Virus record (IMG/VR): IMGVR_UViG_3300009551_000086
Coordinates: 1-35,849 of that record
Reading direction: 5' to 3' (one strand)
Length of the DNA stretch: 35,849 bases
From: a virus
This document shows, in pieces, positions 7,282-14,699 of the stretch; positions within the stretch are counted from its first letter, which is position 1; every line of letters starts with the position of its first letter. Both the position numbers and the translations under genes were made by a program. The notes below the pieces were generated by a model. The model was not told the DNA's origin. It ran no database searches and saw only the letters and a program-made list of their open reading frames with translations.

Positions 7282-8850
7282 ATGCCTTTACCGAATGCTA
7301 AGTATAATAAAGGAAAGAAAGGATTAGGCAGGGCGCTTGCCGGTCAGGATCATTTCTCCAGCCTGATATTTTATACGGCTTCGCTGCCTTCTGGCTTTTC
7401 TTCGAGCCAAAGAATAAAAAAGTTTTTTCAAACATCGGACGCCGAAGCTGCTGGTATTCTTAATGACTACTCTGACGCGACCCCCGCCACAGCCACTTTG
7501 ACCCTTACGGCAGCAGGCAACACCGGTGACAAGATAACGATTGCCGTTAAGGATATAAACTCAACCGGAAAGCTTCCGGTTGATGCCAATGGAAACTACA
7601 CCGGTCCGACATTAATATGCTCTTACATAAAACTCGCAAGCGATACAACGCTTGCGATTTTAGGCGCAAGCATATCAGCGGCGATAAACATAGGTACGCT
7701 TACGCACGGATATAGCGCATCTTTTAACAGCGGAACAGAAGTGTTAACGCTGACCGCGCCAAAGAAATTTGGCTCTTTCCTGAATACCGGGGCGCCATTG
7801 GTGGTTACAATAGTTGGGAATATCGCTGCTACAATCGCCCAGTTTACCGGGGGTGTGCCTTCTGACCTGGCTTTTTATCATTACCAAATCGATCGTTTTT
7901 TCACAAGGCAGCCGAAAGGAATTTTGTTTGTCGGTTTTTTTGCAATACCCGGTTCGTACACTTTCAGCGAAGTGAACACCGTTCAGAATTTCAGCGCCGG
8001 ATCGATCCGGCAGGTCGCTGTATATAAGGACTTTTCTTCTGATTTTTCCTCCAGTGACCTTACAGCGCTTTCGCTCGCATGTGTCGTTAGCGACAATGTT
8101 CACAAACCGATTCAGGCGCTATATGGCGCTGATATGACATCCATTTCAGACATCGGAACGCTTACTGACCTGTCTTTGCTGACCGCAAACAAGGCATCCG
8201 CGATTATTGGAATGGACGGAAACGCTCAGGGCTATTTTTTGTTTGCGACTTCCGGGCGTTCTGTTCCGGCAATCGGTGCCGCACTTGGGACGGTAGCGCT
8301 TTCTAAGGTAAGCGAGTCTATTGGTTGGGTTGACGAATTCGACATGTCTGATGGGATCGAATATGAAGAAATCGCTTTTGCCAATGGCCAGCTATTCAGT
8401 AGCGAAGCCATAAGCGATAATCTTCTCGACTTTCTGAATGACTACCGATATATTTTCCTCCGAAAAATTGTCGGAAGGGACGGAACTTTCTGGAACGGCG
8501 GTCATACTGCGATTTCTGTTAGTTCGGATTACGCATACATCGAAGACAACAGGACGATTGACAAGGCTATCCGGGGAAACTATTCTGATATAATCGGAAC
8601 GCTTAACGGACCTCTTGAATTGAATGACGACGGAACGCTAAGCGACAACACTGTTGCTATATTGGAATCCAAGAGGGCAAACCTCGATTCGATGGTACGC
8701 GCTGGTGAATTAAGCGACTTTGATATAGTCGTCGATCCAAATCAGCTCGTGTTGACAACGAGCAAACTCGTGTTGACCATCGAACTATTGCAACAGGGGG
8801 TTGCTCGTCAGATAGAAGTAAACATCGGCTTTGTACCTAAAATAGCTTAA
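7282..8850 (+). CDS. Contractile tail sheath protein (DUF2586-type)
   Basis: A 522-residue protein matching the tail sheath family seen in Mu-like and Bacteroidota contractile phages. An N-terminal segment (residues 1-60) resembles the sheath linker arm, a beta-rich inserted domain covers roughly residues 70-190, and the conserved alpha/beta core follows (PKGILFVGFFAI; SLACVVSDNVHKPIQALYGA). The C-terminal part contains a FLNDYRYIFLRKIVGRDGTF segment, an INR-like DNRTIDKA motif and a final strand pair that interlocks neighbouring subunits. The sheath surrounds the tube and contracts on infection. The tube gene follows four bases later, the normal L-M order. This gene shows that the particle is myovirus-like. 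Confidence 0.78.
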   Translation: MPLPNAKYNKGKKGLGRALAGQDHFSSLIFYTASLPSGFSSSQRIKKFFQTSDAEAAGILNDYSDATPATATLTLTAAGNTGDKITIAVKDINSTGKLPVDANGNYTGPTLICSYIKLASDTTLAILGASISAAINIGTLTHGYSASFNSGTEVLTLTAPKKFGSFLNTGAPLVVTIVGNIAATIAQFTGGVPSDLAFYHYQIDRFFTRQPKGILFVGFFAIPGSYTFSEVNTVQNFSAGSIRQVAVYKDFSSDFSSSDLTALSLACVVSDNVHKPIQALYGADMTSISDIGTLTDLSLLTANKASAIIGMDGNAQGYFLFATSGRSVPAIGAALGTVALSKVSESIGWVDEFDMSDGIEYEEIAFANGQLFSSEAISDNLLDFLNDYRYIFLRKIVGRDGTFWNGGHTAISVSSDYAYIEDNRTIDKAIRGNYSDIIGTLNGPLELNDDGTLSDNTVAILESKRANLDSMVRAGELSDFDIVVDPNQLVLTTSKLVLTIELLQQGVARQIEVNIGFVPKIA

Positions 8851-8854
8851 TATC

Positions 8855-9277
8855 ATGCCTTCAAATACTCCTTTAGTCAATGGCGTTTCTTATGCATGGG
8901 TTAACATTTCTGTTATCCTCTTTGGTGTGCCTTTGATTGGAATAACAGCAATCGACTACAAGCGCAAGCAAAACAAGGTCAACAACTGGGGAAAAGGCAA
9001 GAAGCCCGTTAGTCGTTCGTATGGAAGGGAAGACTACGAAGCATCAATTTCCCTTTTTACGGAAACGTGGAAAGAAATTATCGCAGGGTCTCCAAACAGG
9101 AATCCGCTCGAAGTTCCATGGTTTGACATACCTGTTCTTTTCGGCGGAGAAGGAGTCGAAACGACTAAGGATGTGTTGCAGGCGGCTGAATTCATGGAAG
9201 ATCCTCTTGAAGGAAAGGAAGGAGATACTTCTTTGATCGTAAAAATTCCGTTAATCATCGGCGGAATTTCAAGATAG
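8855..9277 (+). CDS. Tail tube protein
   Basis: A 140-residue protein placed directly after the sheath and before the tail assembly chaperone, the fixed position of the tube gene. It has the size and beta-rich content of tube proteins: an N-terminal strand pair (SYAWVNISVILFGVPLIG), a long exposed loop with basic residues (residues 35-60), and C-terminal strands (TSLIVKIPLIIGGI). A helix around residues 65-80 (LFTETWKEIIAG) corresponds to the single helix of the tube fold. The tube forms the DNA channel inside the sheath. The identification rests mainly on gene order and fold pattern. Confidence 0.7.
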   Translation: MPSNTPLVNGVSYAWVNISVILFGVPLIGITAIDYKRKQNKVNNWGKGKKPVSRSYGREDYEASISLFTETWKEIIAGSPNRNPLEVPWFDIPVLFGGEGVETTKDVLQAAEFMEDPLEGKEGDTSLIVKIPLIIGGISR

Positions 9278-9300
9278 TGTAAAAACAAAAAAACAACCAG

Positions 9301-9735
9301 ATGGAAAAAGTAACCGGCGAAGAAGCCGTAACACTCGAAAACAGCCTCGAAGTAGGCAATGAGCCTGAGCTTAGCGAAGAAGAGCTGAAAGAATATAAAG
9401 AAAAGGCCGAAGCGCTTGCAAAGCAATATAACGTAAGTAAGGTAAATCCAATTGTAATGATCGACAAAGAAACTCTTCGTCGTGTTGTTGCATATGTGAA
9501 AGAGCCGAGCTATGACGTTAAAGTCCGCGTCATGGACAAGGTCCAACAAATCGGGCTTATTTCAGCAGGAGAAGAGCTAAGAAAAGCTTGTACTTTAGTT
9601 AAGGAAAGTGATCCGCTTACATACGGAGAATCTTCAGAATGCGATAAGTACAAGCTTTGCGTCGTAGAGGAATGCATGAGCCTGATAAATAAGTCTATTA
9701 ACCAGTTCAAAAAAAAATCGACGAGTTCAAGATAA
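9301..9735 (+). CDS. Tail assembly chaperone, short (zero-frame) product
   Basis: A 144-residue acidic, helical protein between the tube and tape-measure genes. Proteins in this position bind the tape measure and help the tube polymerise around it. The C-terminus runs KSINQFKKKSTSSR and the reading frame ends at TAA 9733-9735. The codons just before the stop include AAA AAA AAA (9709-9717), a classic slippery run, and the -1 frame continues for more than 50 codons beyond, so this is very probably the shorter of two products (as in lambda gpG and P2 gpE). A start at 9301 is supported by the A-rich leader AAAAACAAAAAAACAACCAG. Confidence 0.75.
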   Translation: MEKVTGEEAVTLENSLEVGNEPELSEEELKEYKEKAEALAKQYNVSKVNPIVMIDKETLRRVVAYVKEPSYDVKVRVMDKVQQIGLISAGEELRKACTLVKESDPLTYGESSECDKYKLCVVEECMSLINKSINQFKKKSTSSR

Positions 9736-9890
9736 ATAACAACTCCCACATGATATTGAGAATGGGAGCTATTATTCAAGGGTGTTTTCATATTGATCCC
9801 GACACTTTAGACGAAGAGCAATTTTGTCGTTTATGGGGTCGGGCTAAATATTTTTCGGAAGTCGCATTTAATATCGATTGGAAAAGCTAA
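9301..9890 (+). CDS. Tail assembly chaperone, long product made by -1 frameshift
   Basis: Predicted 196-residue fusion. A -1 slip on the heptamer A AAA AAA (9711-9717) moves the ribosome from the zero frame to codons beginning at 9717, giving INQFKKKIDEF and continuing as NSHMILRMGAIIQG, then DPDTLDEEQFCRLWGRAKYF, stopping at TAA 9888-9890. The extension contains a Trp/Phe-rich 'LW-x-R-A-x-(Y/F)' segment of the kind seen in the T domains of tail chaperones, which bind the tape measure. The stop lies four bases before the tape-measure ATG, so the extension fills what would otherwise be a 159-base gap. Alternatively a separate 46-codon gene could start at ATG 9750. Confidence 0.72.
9709..9768 (+). 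promoter_or_regulatory. Programmed -1 ribosomal frameshift signal
   Basis: Nine A residues (9709-9717) in phase as AAA AAA AAA, which contains the A AAA AAA slippery heptamer. Downstream, CTCCCA (9743-9748) can pair with TGGGAG (9763-9768) to form a six-pair hairpin, which is farther from the slip site (25 bases) than is usual for a stimulator, so its role is uncertain. The slippery run itself is clear. Confidence 0.7.
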
Positions 9891-9894
9891 CAAT

Positions 9895-11493
9895 ATGGCC
9901 GGTCAAACAGAAAGTGTAGTATATGAGATGAACATTAAGGACGGCCTTACGCCAGCGCTCAGTAAGGCCGACAAAGAAGCCAAACATTTGGAAGAAGACC
10001 TTGTTGGTATAAAAGAAAAAGCCGTTAGCGTTTTCGAATCCATCGGTTTTGGTTTTGCCGTGTTCGAAGGATTGGCATTTGTTAGAGAGGCTAAAGAAAG
10101 TTGGGAAGAGCTCGAATTCGCAAACTCTCAATTAGAAGCAGGTCTTGAAAGCACAGAACACCAAGCCGGATTAACTTTTGATGAATTGCAAAAAGGGGCT
10201 TTGGAATTAAGCCATAATCTTAAATTTACTCAGGCTCAGGTCGAGGATATGCAAAGTATTTTACTGACTTTTCCGGCTGTGACAAAATCGACTTTTAATG
10301 ACGCTTCTCTTGCCGTTTTAAACATGGCGACACGTTTGGGTACTGATGCTAAGGGCGCTGCAATTCAATTGGGTAAAGCTCTTCAAGACCCTGTTCAAGG
10401 TCTTTCTGCATTGCACAGAGTTGGTGTAAATGTCGAAGACCTTCAAAAAAAGTTTGTTCACATAACGAGCACTCTTGAAAGACAAAAATTAATCATAGCC
10501 GAACTTAATTCAGAATTCGGTGGGTCGGCAGAATCGGCAGCAAAAGCAGACGTTTCTTTCCGTTTCGAAAAATCAATGCAGGAATTAAAGGTAACAATCG
10601 GAGAACTTGCAGATCAGGTTAGCGCCAAATTGGCCCCGGCATTTGAATGGTTTGTTAATGAGATAAAGGACGCCGTTGAATGGGGTAAAAAACATGCCGA
10701 ACTTATAAAGGCGATCGGTTACGGTATTTTGGCCATGGCGGCAGCATGGGGAATATATAAAGCTTCATTGTTGGCCTTAGTCGCTGTAGAAAAGCTGCAA
10801 GCTTTTTGGGAAATGGCTCAGCTTACCGCTATGGTTAGCATGAATGTTGCTCAAGAGGAATTGACAATCGGAACTAAGCTTGTGACCGCCGCCCAGTATG
10901 CTTGGAACGTAGCTATAACAGCCAATCCAATCGGGTTGATCATAGTTGCGATAGGGGCTTTGGTAGCGTCGCTTATTTACTGCTATAATCACTTTGCCAA
11001 ATTCAGGGCCGTATTATGGGGAACATGGGCTGTTATAAAGGAATTTGCGAGCTTAGTATCTGAGTCTTTTGACGACATGAAACATATAATTCATGGAGTA
11101 TTTACTTTAGATTGGACGGAAATAAAGAAAGCAGTCGAAAACGATGCAAAGCTTTTTAACGAACAGGGGAAGAGATTAAGCGATGCATTTAAAACAGGAT
11201 ATAATAATGGGCTTGCTGACTTTGCCGCTGATCATAAAGAAGAAGATAAGTCTTTAATGCCGAAGGGAACAGCCAAAGCAAAACAGCTTGGAAATGGAAA
11301 GGCTGTAAAAGATCCGGACAGCAAAGCTACCCCTTCAAAAGTGAACACCTTTTATATTACTATCCACGACCTAATCGGAACTCAAAATACAAACGTCACC
11401 AACATAAAAGAAGGGTCTAAGCAGATACGTGATTTGTTGGTTAGCGAATTAACGTCAGCCGTAAATGACTTCCAAGTCGTCGCAGATCATTAA
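9895..11493 (+). CDS. Tail tape measure protein
   Basis: A 532-residue protein directly after the tail chaperone, the standard position. The N-terminal 270 residues are long amphipathic helices with motifs of the tape-measure family: LDEL-type repeats at residues 95-125 (AQVEDMQSILLTFPAVTKST), then a region (DAKGAAIQLGKALQDPVQGL) that is widely conserved in phage tape measures. Hydrophobic segments at about residues 270-300 and 335-365 match the membrane-active part that helps DNA cross the inner membrane. The C-terminus is basic and polar. Using about 0.15 nm per residue, the tail would be roughly 80 nm long, a general rule rather than a measurement. ATG 9895 is four bases after the frameshifted chaperone stop. 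Confidence 0.88.
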   Translation: MAGQTESVVYEMNIKDGLTPALSKADKEAKHLEEDLVGIKEKAVSVFESIGFGFAVFEGLAFVREAKESWEELEFANSQLEAGLESTEHQAGLTFDELQKGALELSHNLKFTQAQVEDMQSILLTFPAVTKSTFNDASLAVLNMATRLGTDAKGAAIQLGKALQDPVQGLSALHRVGVNVEDLQKKFVHITSTLERQKLIIAELNSEFGGSAESAAKADVSFRFEKSMQELKVTIGELADQVSAKLAPAFEWFVNEIKDAVEWGKKHAELIKAIGYGILAMAAAWGIYKASLLALVAVEKLQAFWEMAQLTAMVSMNVAQEELTIGTKLVTAAQYAWNVAITANPIGLIIVAIGALVASLIYCYNHFAKFRAVLWGTWAVIKEFASLVSESFDDMKHIIHGVFTLDWTEIKKAVENDAKLFNEQGKRLSDAFKTGYNNGLADFAADHKEEDKSLMPKGTAKAKQLGNGKAVKDPDSKATPSKVNTFYITIHDLIGTQNTNVTNIKEGSKQIRDLLVSELTSAVNDFQVVADH

Positions 11494-11504
11494 ATTAAAT
11501 AACC

Positions 11505-12158
11505 ATGCCTTCGATAACTATATTAAGAAACGCGTTTAGTGTTCCGGATTCAGTAAGAATAATCCCGGAAACTCAATACGTGTTAGAAAACAGGAATCGA
11601 ATAAATCAAAACAAAGAAGGATTCCAGTTAGACAACACCGACAACAGTGACCACCCCCTATCATACCGATCTCAGTTGGGGACGCCAGTTTATGCCAATA
11701 TCGAATTTCTGCCCGGTCAATATGAGACGAATACAAAGGGGGTTTTCCGTTCTTTTGGCAGTCATGTCGACGGCCCGGCCCGGCTGAGATACGAGGCCGT
11801 CCTTATTACAGTTAGTCAGCAAAAATTGATCGTAAAGACGCAAATACAGGGGAGAAATGGTTCTGTGAAAGAGTACATAGGAATGGACGATTATCAGGTA
11901 ACAGTAAACGGCATCCTTACTACTCCTGAAAATGGAAACGGAATCGCACCTATTGATTATCTGTATGAATTGAAAAAAATGCTCGATGCGCCTATTGCTA
12001 TTGAGGTTTCGTCCGCTTACTTAAACCTTCTCGGAATAAACTGGTTAATGGTAACCGATTATCAGCTCGAAGAAGATGAGGGCGGCTACAGCTATCAGAA
12101 ATTTTCGATAAATTTTGTTTCAGACGAACAACAGGAGCTTGAACTCGTAAACCTATAA
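11505..12158 (+). CDS. DUF6046-like tail protein
   Basis: A 217-residue protein that resembles the DUF6046 family found after the tape measure in Bacteroidota phages. A polar N-terminal segment (residues 1-60) is followed by beta strands and a conserved run ending with a helix at residues 155-180, then strands (INWLMVTDYQLEED, FSINFVSDEQQELELV). In position it corresponds to the baseplate hub-linking protein (Mu gp43 / P2 gpU-like position), between tape measure and gpD-like hub. No enzymatic motif is seen. It follows the tape-measure stop by 11 bases and precedes the hub gene by four. Confidence 0.6.
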   Translation: MPSITILRNAFSVPDSVRIIPETQYVLENRNRINQNKEGFQLDNTDNSDHPLSYRSQLGTPVYANIEFLPGQYETNTKGVFRSFGSHVDGPARLRYEAVLITVSQQKLIVKTQIQGRNGSVKEYIGMDDYQVTVNGILTTPENGNGIAPIDYLYELKKMLDAPIAIEVSSAYLNLLGINWLMVTDYQLEEDEGGYSYQKFSINFVSDEQQELELVNL

Positions 12159-12162
12159 TTAA

Positions 12163-13374
12163 ATGTCGTTTAGGGTTGTCACAAATACATCGATACAACA
12201 AAATCCGACTAATTCATGGCCGAACAGAAAAACTCTAATTAACTTAGATTTTATAACCGGCTTCAATTGTTCGGATAGCTGGCGCGATTTAACAAATGAA
12301 GGCAAAGTTGAAATTCCTAAGAATTTATATTTTAGGGATCAGTTCAATAAAAAACGACCGCTGCATGGAACAAATATAAATGTCGGCGGTTTCAGCAGCA
12401 ATGCACCTCTTATCCTACGCGGAGATAGCATTACACTTTCAGCAGGCTACAAGTATTTCGCCCGCAAGAATGATGCAAGAGAAACAACAAATCTTTCAAA
12501 GATATTCAAAGGTTATGTTACTTCTGTTGGAAGCAAAATACCTATAGAATTTTCAATGGAGGATAATATGTTTTTGCTAAAACAAACTCCGGTCGATACC
12601 ATTTCTTTTTCAAAAGCTCAGGGACTGCAAGCTATTGGAAAATATTTGATCGATAAAGTCAATTCTGTTCATGGAACATCTTTGACTTTTAGGGCGCTCA
12701 CTCAAACAACATTCGGAACTTTTACGATTGGAAACGAAACGGCAGCGCAAGTCCTTTCAAGGCTTCAAAAAGACTACGTTATTGAAAGCTATTTTAGAGA
12801 AGATGAACTTAGGATGGGTTCTATTATTTATGTCGAGAGCGAGGCCAGAACAAAAACATTTACATTTCAAAAGGATATAATTGACGGGGATGATCTTGAA
12901 TATCAAAGAAAAGATGATATAACGCTTTCTGCTGTTGCAAGAAATGTTCTGGAGGAAGGAACTGGAAAGCTTTGCAAAGATGGGGTAACCGAAAAGACAA
13001 AAAAAACACGGCTTGAAGTCCTTGTCTCATTGAAAAATGGAAAGAAAAGCATCTTCGTTATTGAAAAAGGAAAATCAGTTCCGCCAAATATAGAAGGCGA
13101 AAGGAGGACACTTTTTTTTCCGGGCGCAAAAACAATTCAGGAACTTTCAGACGCTGCATTTAATGAGATTCAGAAATATTATTATGATGGAATAAAAGGA
13201 AAGATGAAAGTTTTCGGACTTCCTGCCATGCGTCAGGGTGATAATGTTAAGATCATAAATCCGATAATGCCGGAACAAGACGGAACATATAAAATTAAAC
13301 AGGTCGACTATTCTTTTTCGATTAACGAAGGTTTGAAGCAAGTTCTGCATATCGATTTTAAATTGCCTGTATAA
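12163..13374 (+). CDS. Baseplate hub protein (gpD / Mu gp44-like)
   Basis: A 403-residue protein, four bases after the DUF6046-like gene. The order 'short N-terminal domain, FKGYVTSVGSKIPIEFSMED segment (about residues 125-145), split beta domain around residues 165-230, conserved C-terminal strands (KIKQVDYSFSINEGLKQVL)' matches the late control D / gp44 type hub, which forms the central ring under the spike. Residues 350-370 contain an MKVFGLPAMRQGDNVKIINP segment, a beta domain typical of these hubs. The stop shares its last base with the start of the spike gene at 13374 (TAATG), as in gpD-gpV-like pairs. Assignment is from fold pattern and order. Confidence 0.65.
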   Translation: MSFRVVTNTSIQQNPTNSWPNRKTLINLDFITGFNCSDSWRDLTNEGKVEIPKNLYFRDQFNKKRPLHGTNINVGGFSSNAPLILRGDSITLSAGYKYFARKNDARETTNLSKIFKGYVTSVGSKIPIEFSMEDNMFLLKQTPVDTISFSKAQGLQAIGKYLIDKVNSVHGTSLTFRALTQTTFGTFTIGNETAAQVLSRLQKDYVIESYFREDELRMGSIIYVESEARTKTFTFQKDIIDGDDLEYQRKDDITLSAVARNVLEEGTGKLCKDGVTEKTKKTRLEVLVSLKNGKKSIFVIEKGKSVPPNIEGERRTLFFPGAKTIQELSDAAFNEIQKYYYDGIKGKMKVFGLPAMRQGDNVKIINPIMPEQDGTYKIKQVDYSFSINEGLKQVLHIDFKLPV

Positions 13375-13904
13375 TGAAATCAGAAACAGACGATAGGGCA
13401 ATATCAGAAGCGATAAGGCATCTTGCCGGAACGCACAGCGAAGACAAGGTTTTTTTTACGGACGGAGAAGTAATTGACGTCGATATAAAATCAAGAACAT
13501 GCACCGTCTCTTTTTCAAGCACAAAAAGGAATGAAACAAGAGATGATGTTCGTTTAATGTCTTCGATCGATGACGGCGTGTTAATTACGCCCACCAAAGG
13601 CAGCACGGTAACGGTAATTTTCAGTACCTTCACGCAACCCGTGGTTATTAGTTTTACAGAAAATGACAGGATCGATCTTCGTGGTGGTGATTTAGGCGGC
13701 ATTCCAATAGTGGGGCAGCTTCTCAAAAAACTGAATAACTTGGAGAATTTTTGCAACGATTTGGCATCAAAGTTCAACAGTCATATCCACACTGGAGTGC
13801 AAACAGGAGTGGGCGTAAGCGGTCCGACAAATATTCAGGAGCAGACAACTTTAACCCCAACTGTTTTAGAAGAAATCGAAAATGAAAATGTAACACATGG
13901 CTGA
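13374..13904 (+). CDS. Baseplate spike / assembly protein V-like (Mu gp45-like)
   Basis: A 176-residue protein. Residues 20-100 are a strand-rich OB-fold-like domain (DGEVIDVDIKSRTCTVSFSS; DDGVLITPTKGSTVTVIF). The C-terminal part contains an HIH triplet in FNSHIHTGVQTGVGVSGPTN. His-x-His near the tip is typical of phage membrane-piercing spikes (gpV, gp45), where the histidines of three chains hold an iron ion. It lies between the gpD-like hub and the gp46-like wedge gene, the D-V-W order of P2 and Mu. It overlaps both neighbours by a few bases. Confidence 0.75.
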   Translation: MKSETDDRAISEAIRHLAGTHSEDKVFFTDGEVIDVDIKSRTCTVSFSSTKRNETRDDVRLMSSIDDGVLITPTKGSTVTVIFSTFTQPVVISFTENDRIDLRGGDLGGIPIVGQLLKKLNNLENFCNDLASKFNSHIHTGVQTGVGVSGPTNIQEQTTLTPTVLEEIENENVTHG

Positions 13905-14205
13905 TCGTTATGATATACAATCGGATGACAAAGGGGACTTTCTTTTGTTTAACGAAGACTTTGTGTATGACGTTAGCGATGATCAACATATTGAAGATAC
14001 AATAAATTCTTACCCGGGATGGTGGAAGGAAAATTTTTCTGATGGTGTTGGGATTCAGGATTTTTTGAATAGTTCCGGAAGAGAACAAATTTTGTCAAGA
14101 AGGATAAAAATTGAACTCGAAAGCGATTTGTATTCTGTACAAAACCCGATCGTTAAAATTGATCCAAACGGAAATTTAACGATTGATCCAAACGTGACTA
14201 CATAA
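13897..14205 (+). CDS. Baseplate wedge protein, gp25/gp46-like
   Basis: A 102-residue protein matching the small gp25-like / Mu gp46-like (P2 gpW) family. It shows the usual pattern: 'GDFLLFNEDFVYDVSDDQHI' (an acidic loop leading into the Q-x-I helix), a helix that ends at YPGWWKE, then GVGIQDFLN. The family forms the innermost wedge ring that links baseplate and sheath. It overlaps the spike gene by eight bases, and the next gene begins at its stop (TAATG, 14205). Length is normal for the family. Confidence 0.75.
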   Translation: MADRYDIQSDDKGDFLLFNEDFVYDVSDDQHIEDTINSYPGWWKENFSDGVGIQDFLNSSGREQILSRRIKIELESDLYSVQNPIVKIDPNGNLTIDPNVTT

Positions 14206-14699
14206 TGGCAACAAAACCTTTTAGCGCTCCTGATAGTTCAACGATTTGGGATGTTGCATTAAACACATACGGAGACTGTGATAACATGGTCAAGTTAATG
14301 ATGGACAATGGTCACAAAAATATAAATACGTATCCTCAAACAAATCAAGTGTATTTATTCGACGACACACTTGTTGAAAATCAAAATATTCTACAATCCA
14401 ATTTGAGTGTTAAAAAATTCGCGACACGTCAACGTCAAAGCACAAACGAAGCAAACATGAAATACTACGAACAAAACGATTCAGATACATACGTCGCAGC
14501 AGTCGACGGAGAAACGATCGCTGTATTTCCTGATCAAATCGGTGTGCGGGTTTTCGCCGTTGAAAGAGAAATTAAGCCGCTCGATAAATCGAGCTGGTCT
14601 TGGAATCCGGCAACAGGAGTTCTTTCGCTTCTTAACGGAGTAACTCTGGACGCAGGAATGCAGGTCGAAATCTTATTTGCAAGAACAATACAATCATAG
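14205..14699 (+). CDS. LysM-like baseplate protein (gpX-like)
   Basis: A 164-residue protein. The first 60 residues have a LysM-like pattern: SSTIWDVALNTYGDCDNMVK (the 'W-D-(I/V)-A-x-x-x-Y-G' signature of LysM repeats), a helix, then PQTNQVYLFDDTLVENQNI. Small LysM proteins (P2 gpX, T4 gp53-like) anchor the baseplate to the tape measure or wedge. The second half is a strand-rich domain without recognisable motifs. It follows the gp46-like wedge gene with an overlapping start, and is followed immediately (stop then ATG at 14700) by the fibre gene. The LysM-like assignment is visible; the detailed role is inferred. Confidence 0.6.
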   Translation: MATKPFSAPDSSTIWDVALNTYGDCDNMVKLMMDNGHKNINTYPQTNQVYLFDDTLVENQNILQSNLSVKKFATRQRQSTNEANMKYYEQNDSDTYVAAVDGETIAVFPDQIGVRVFAVEREIKPLDKSSWSWNPATGVLSLLNGVTLDAGMQVEILFARTIQS

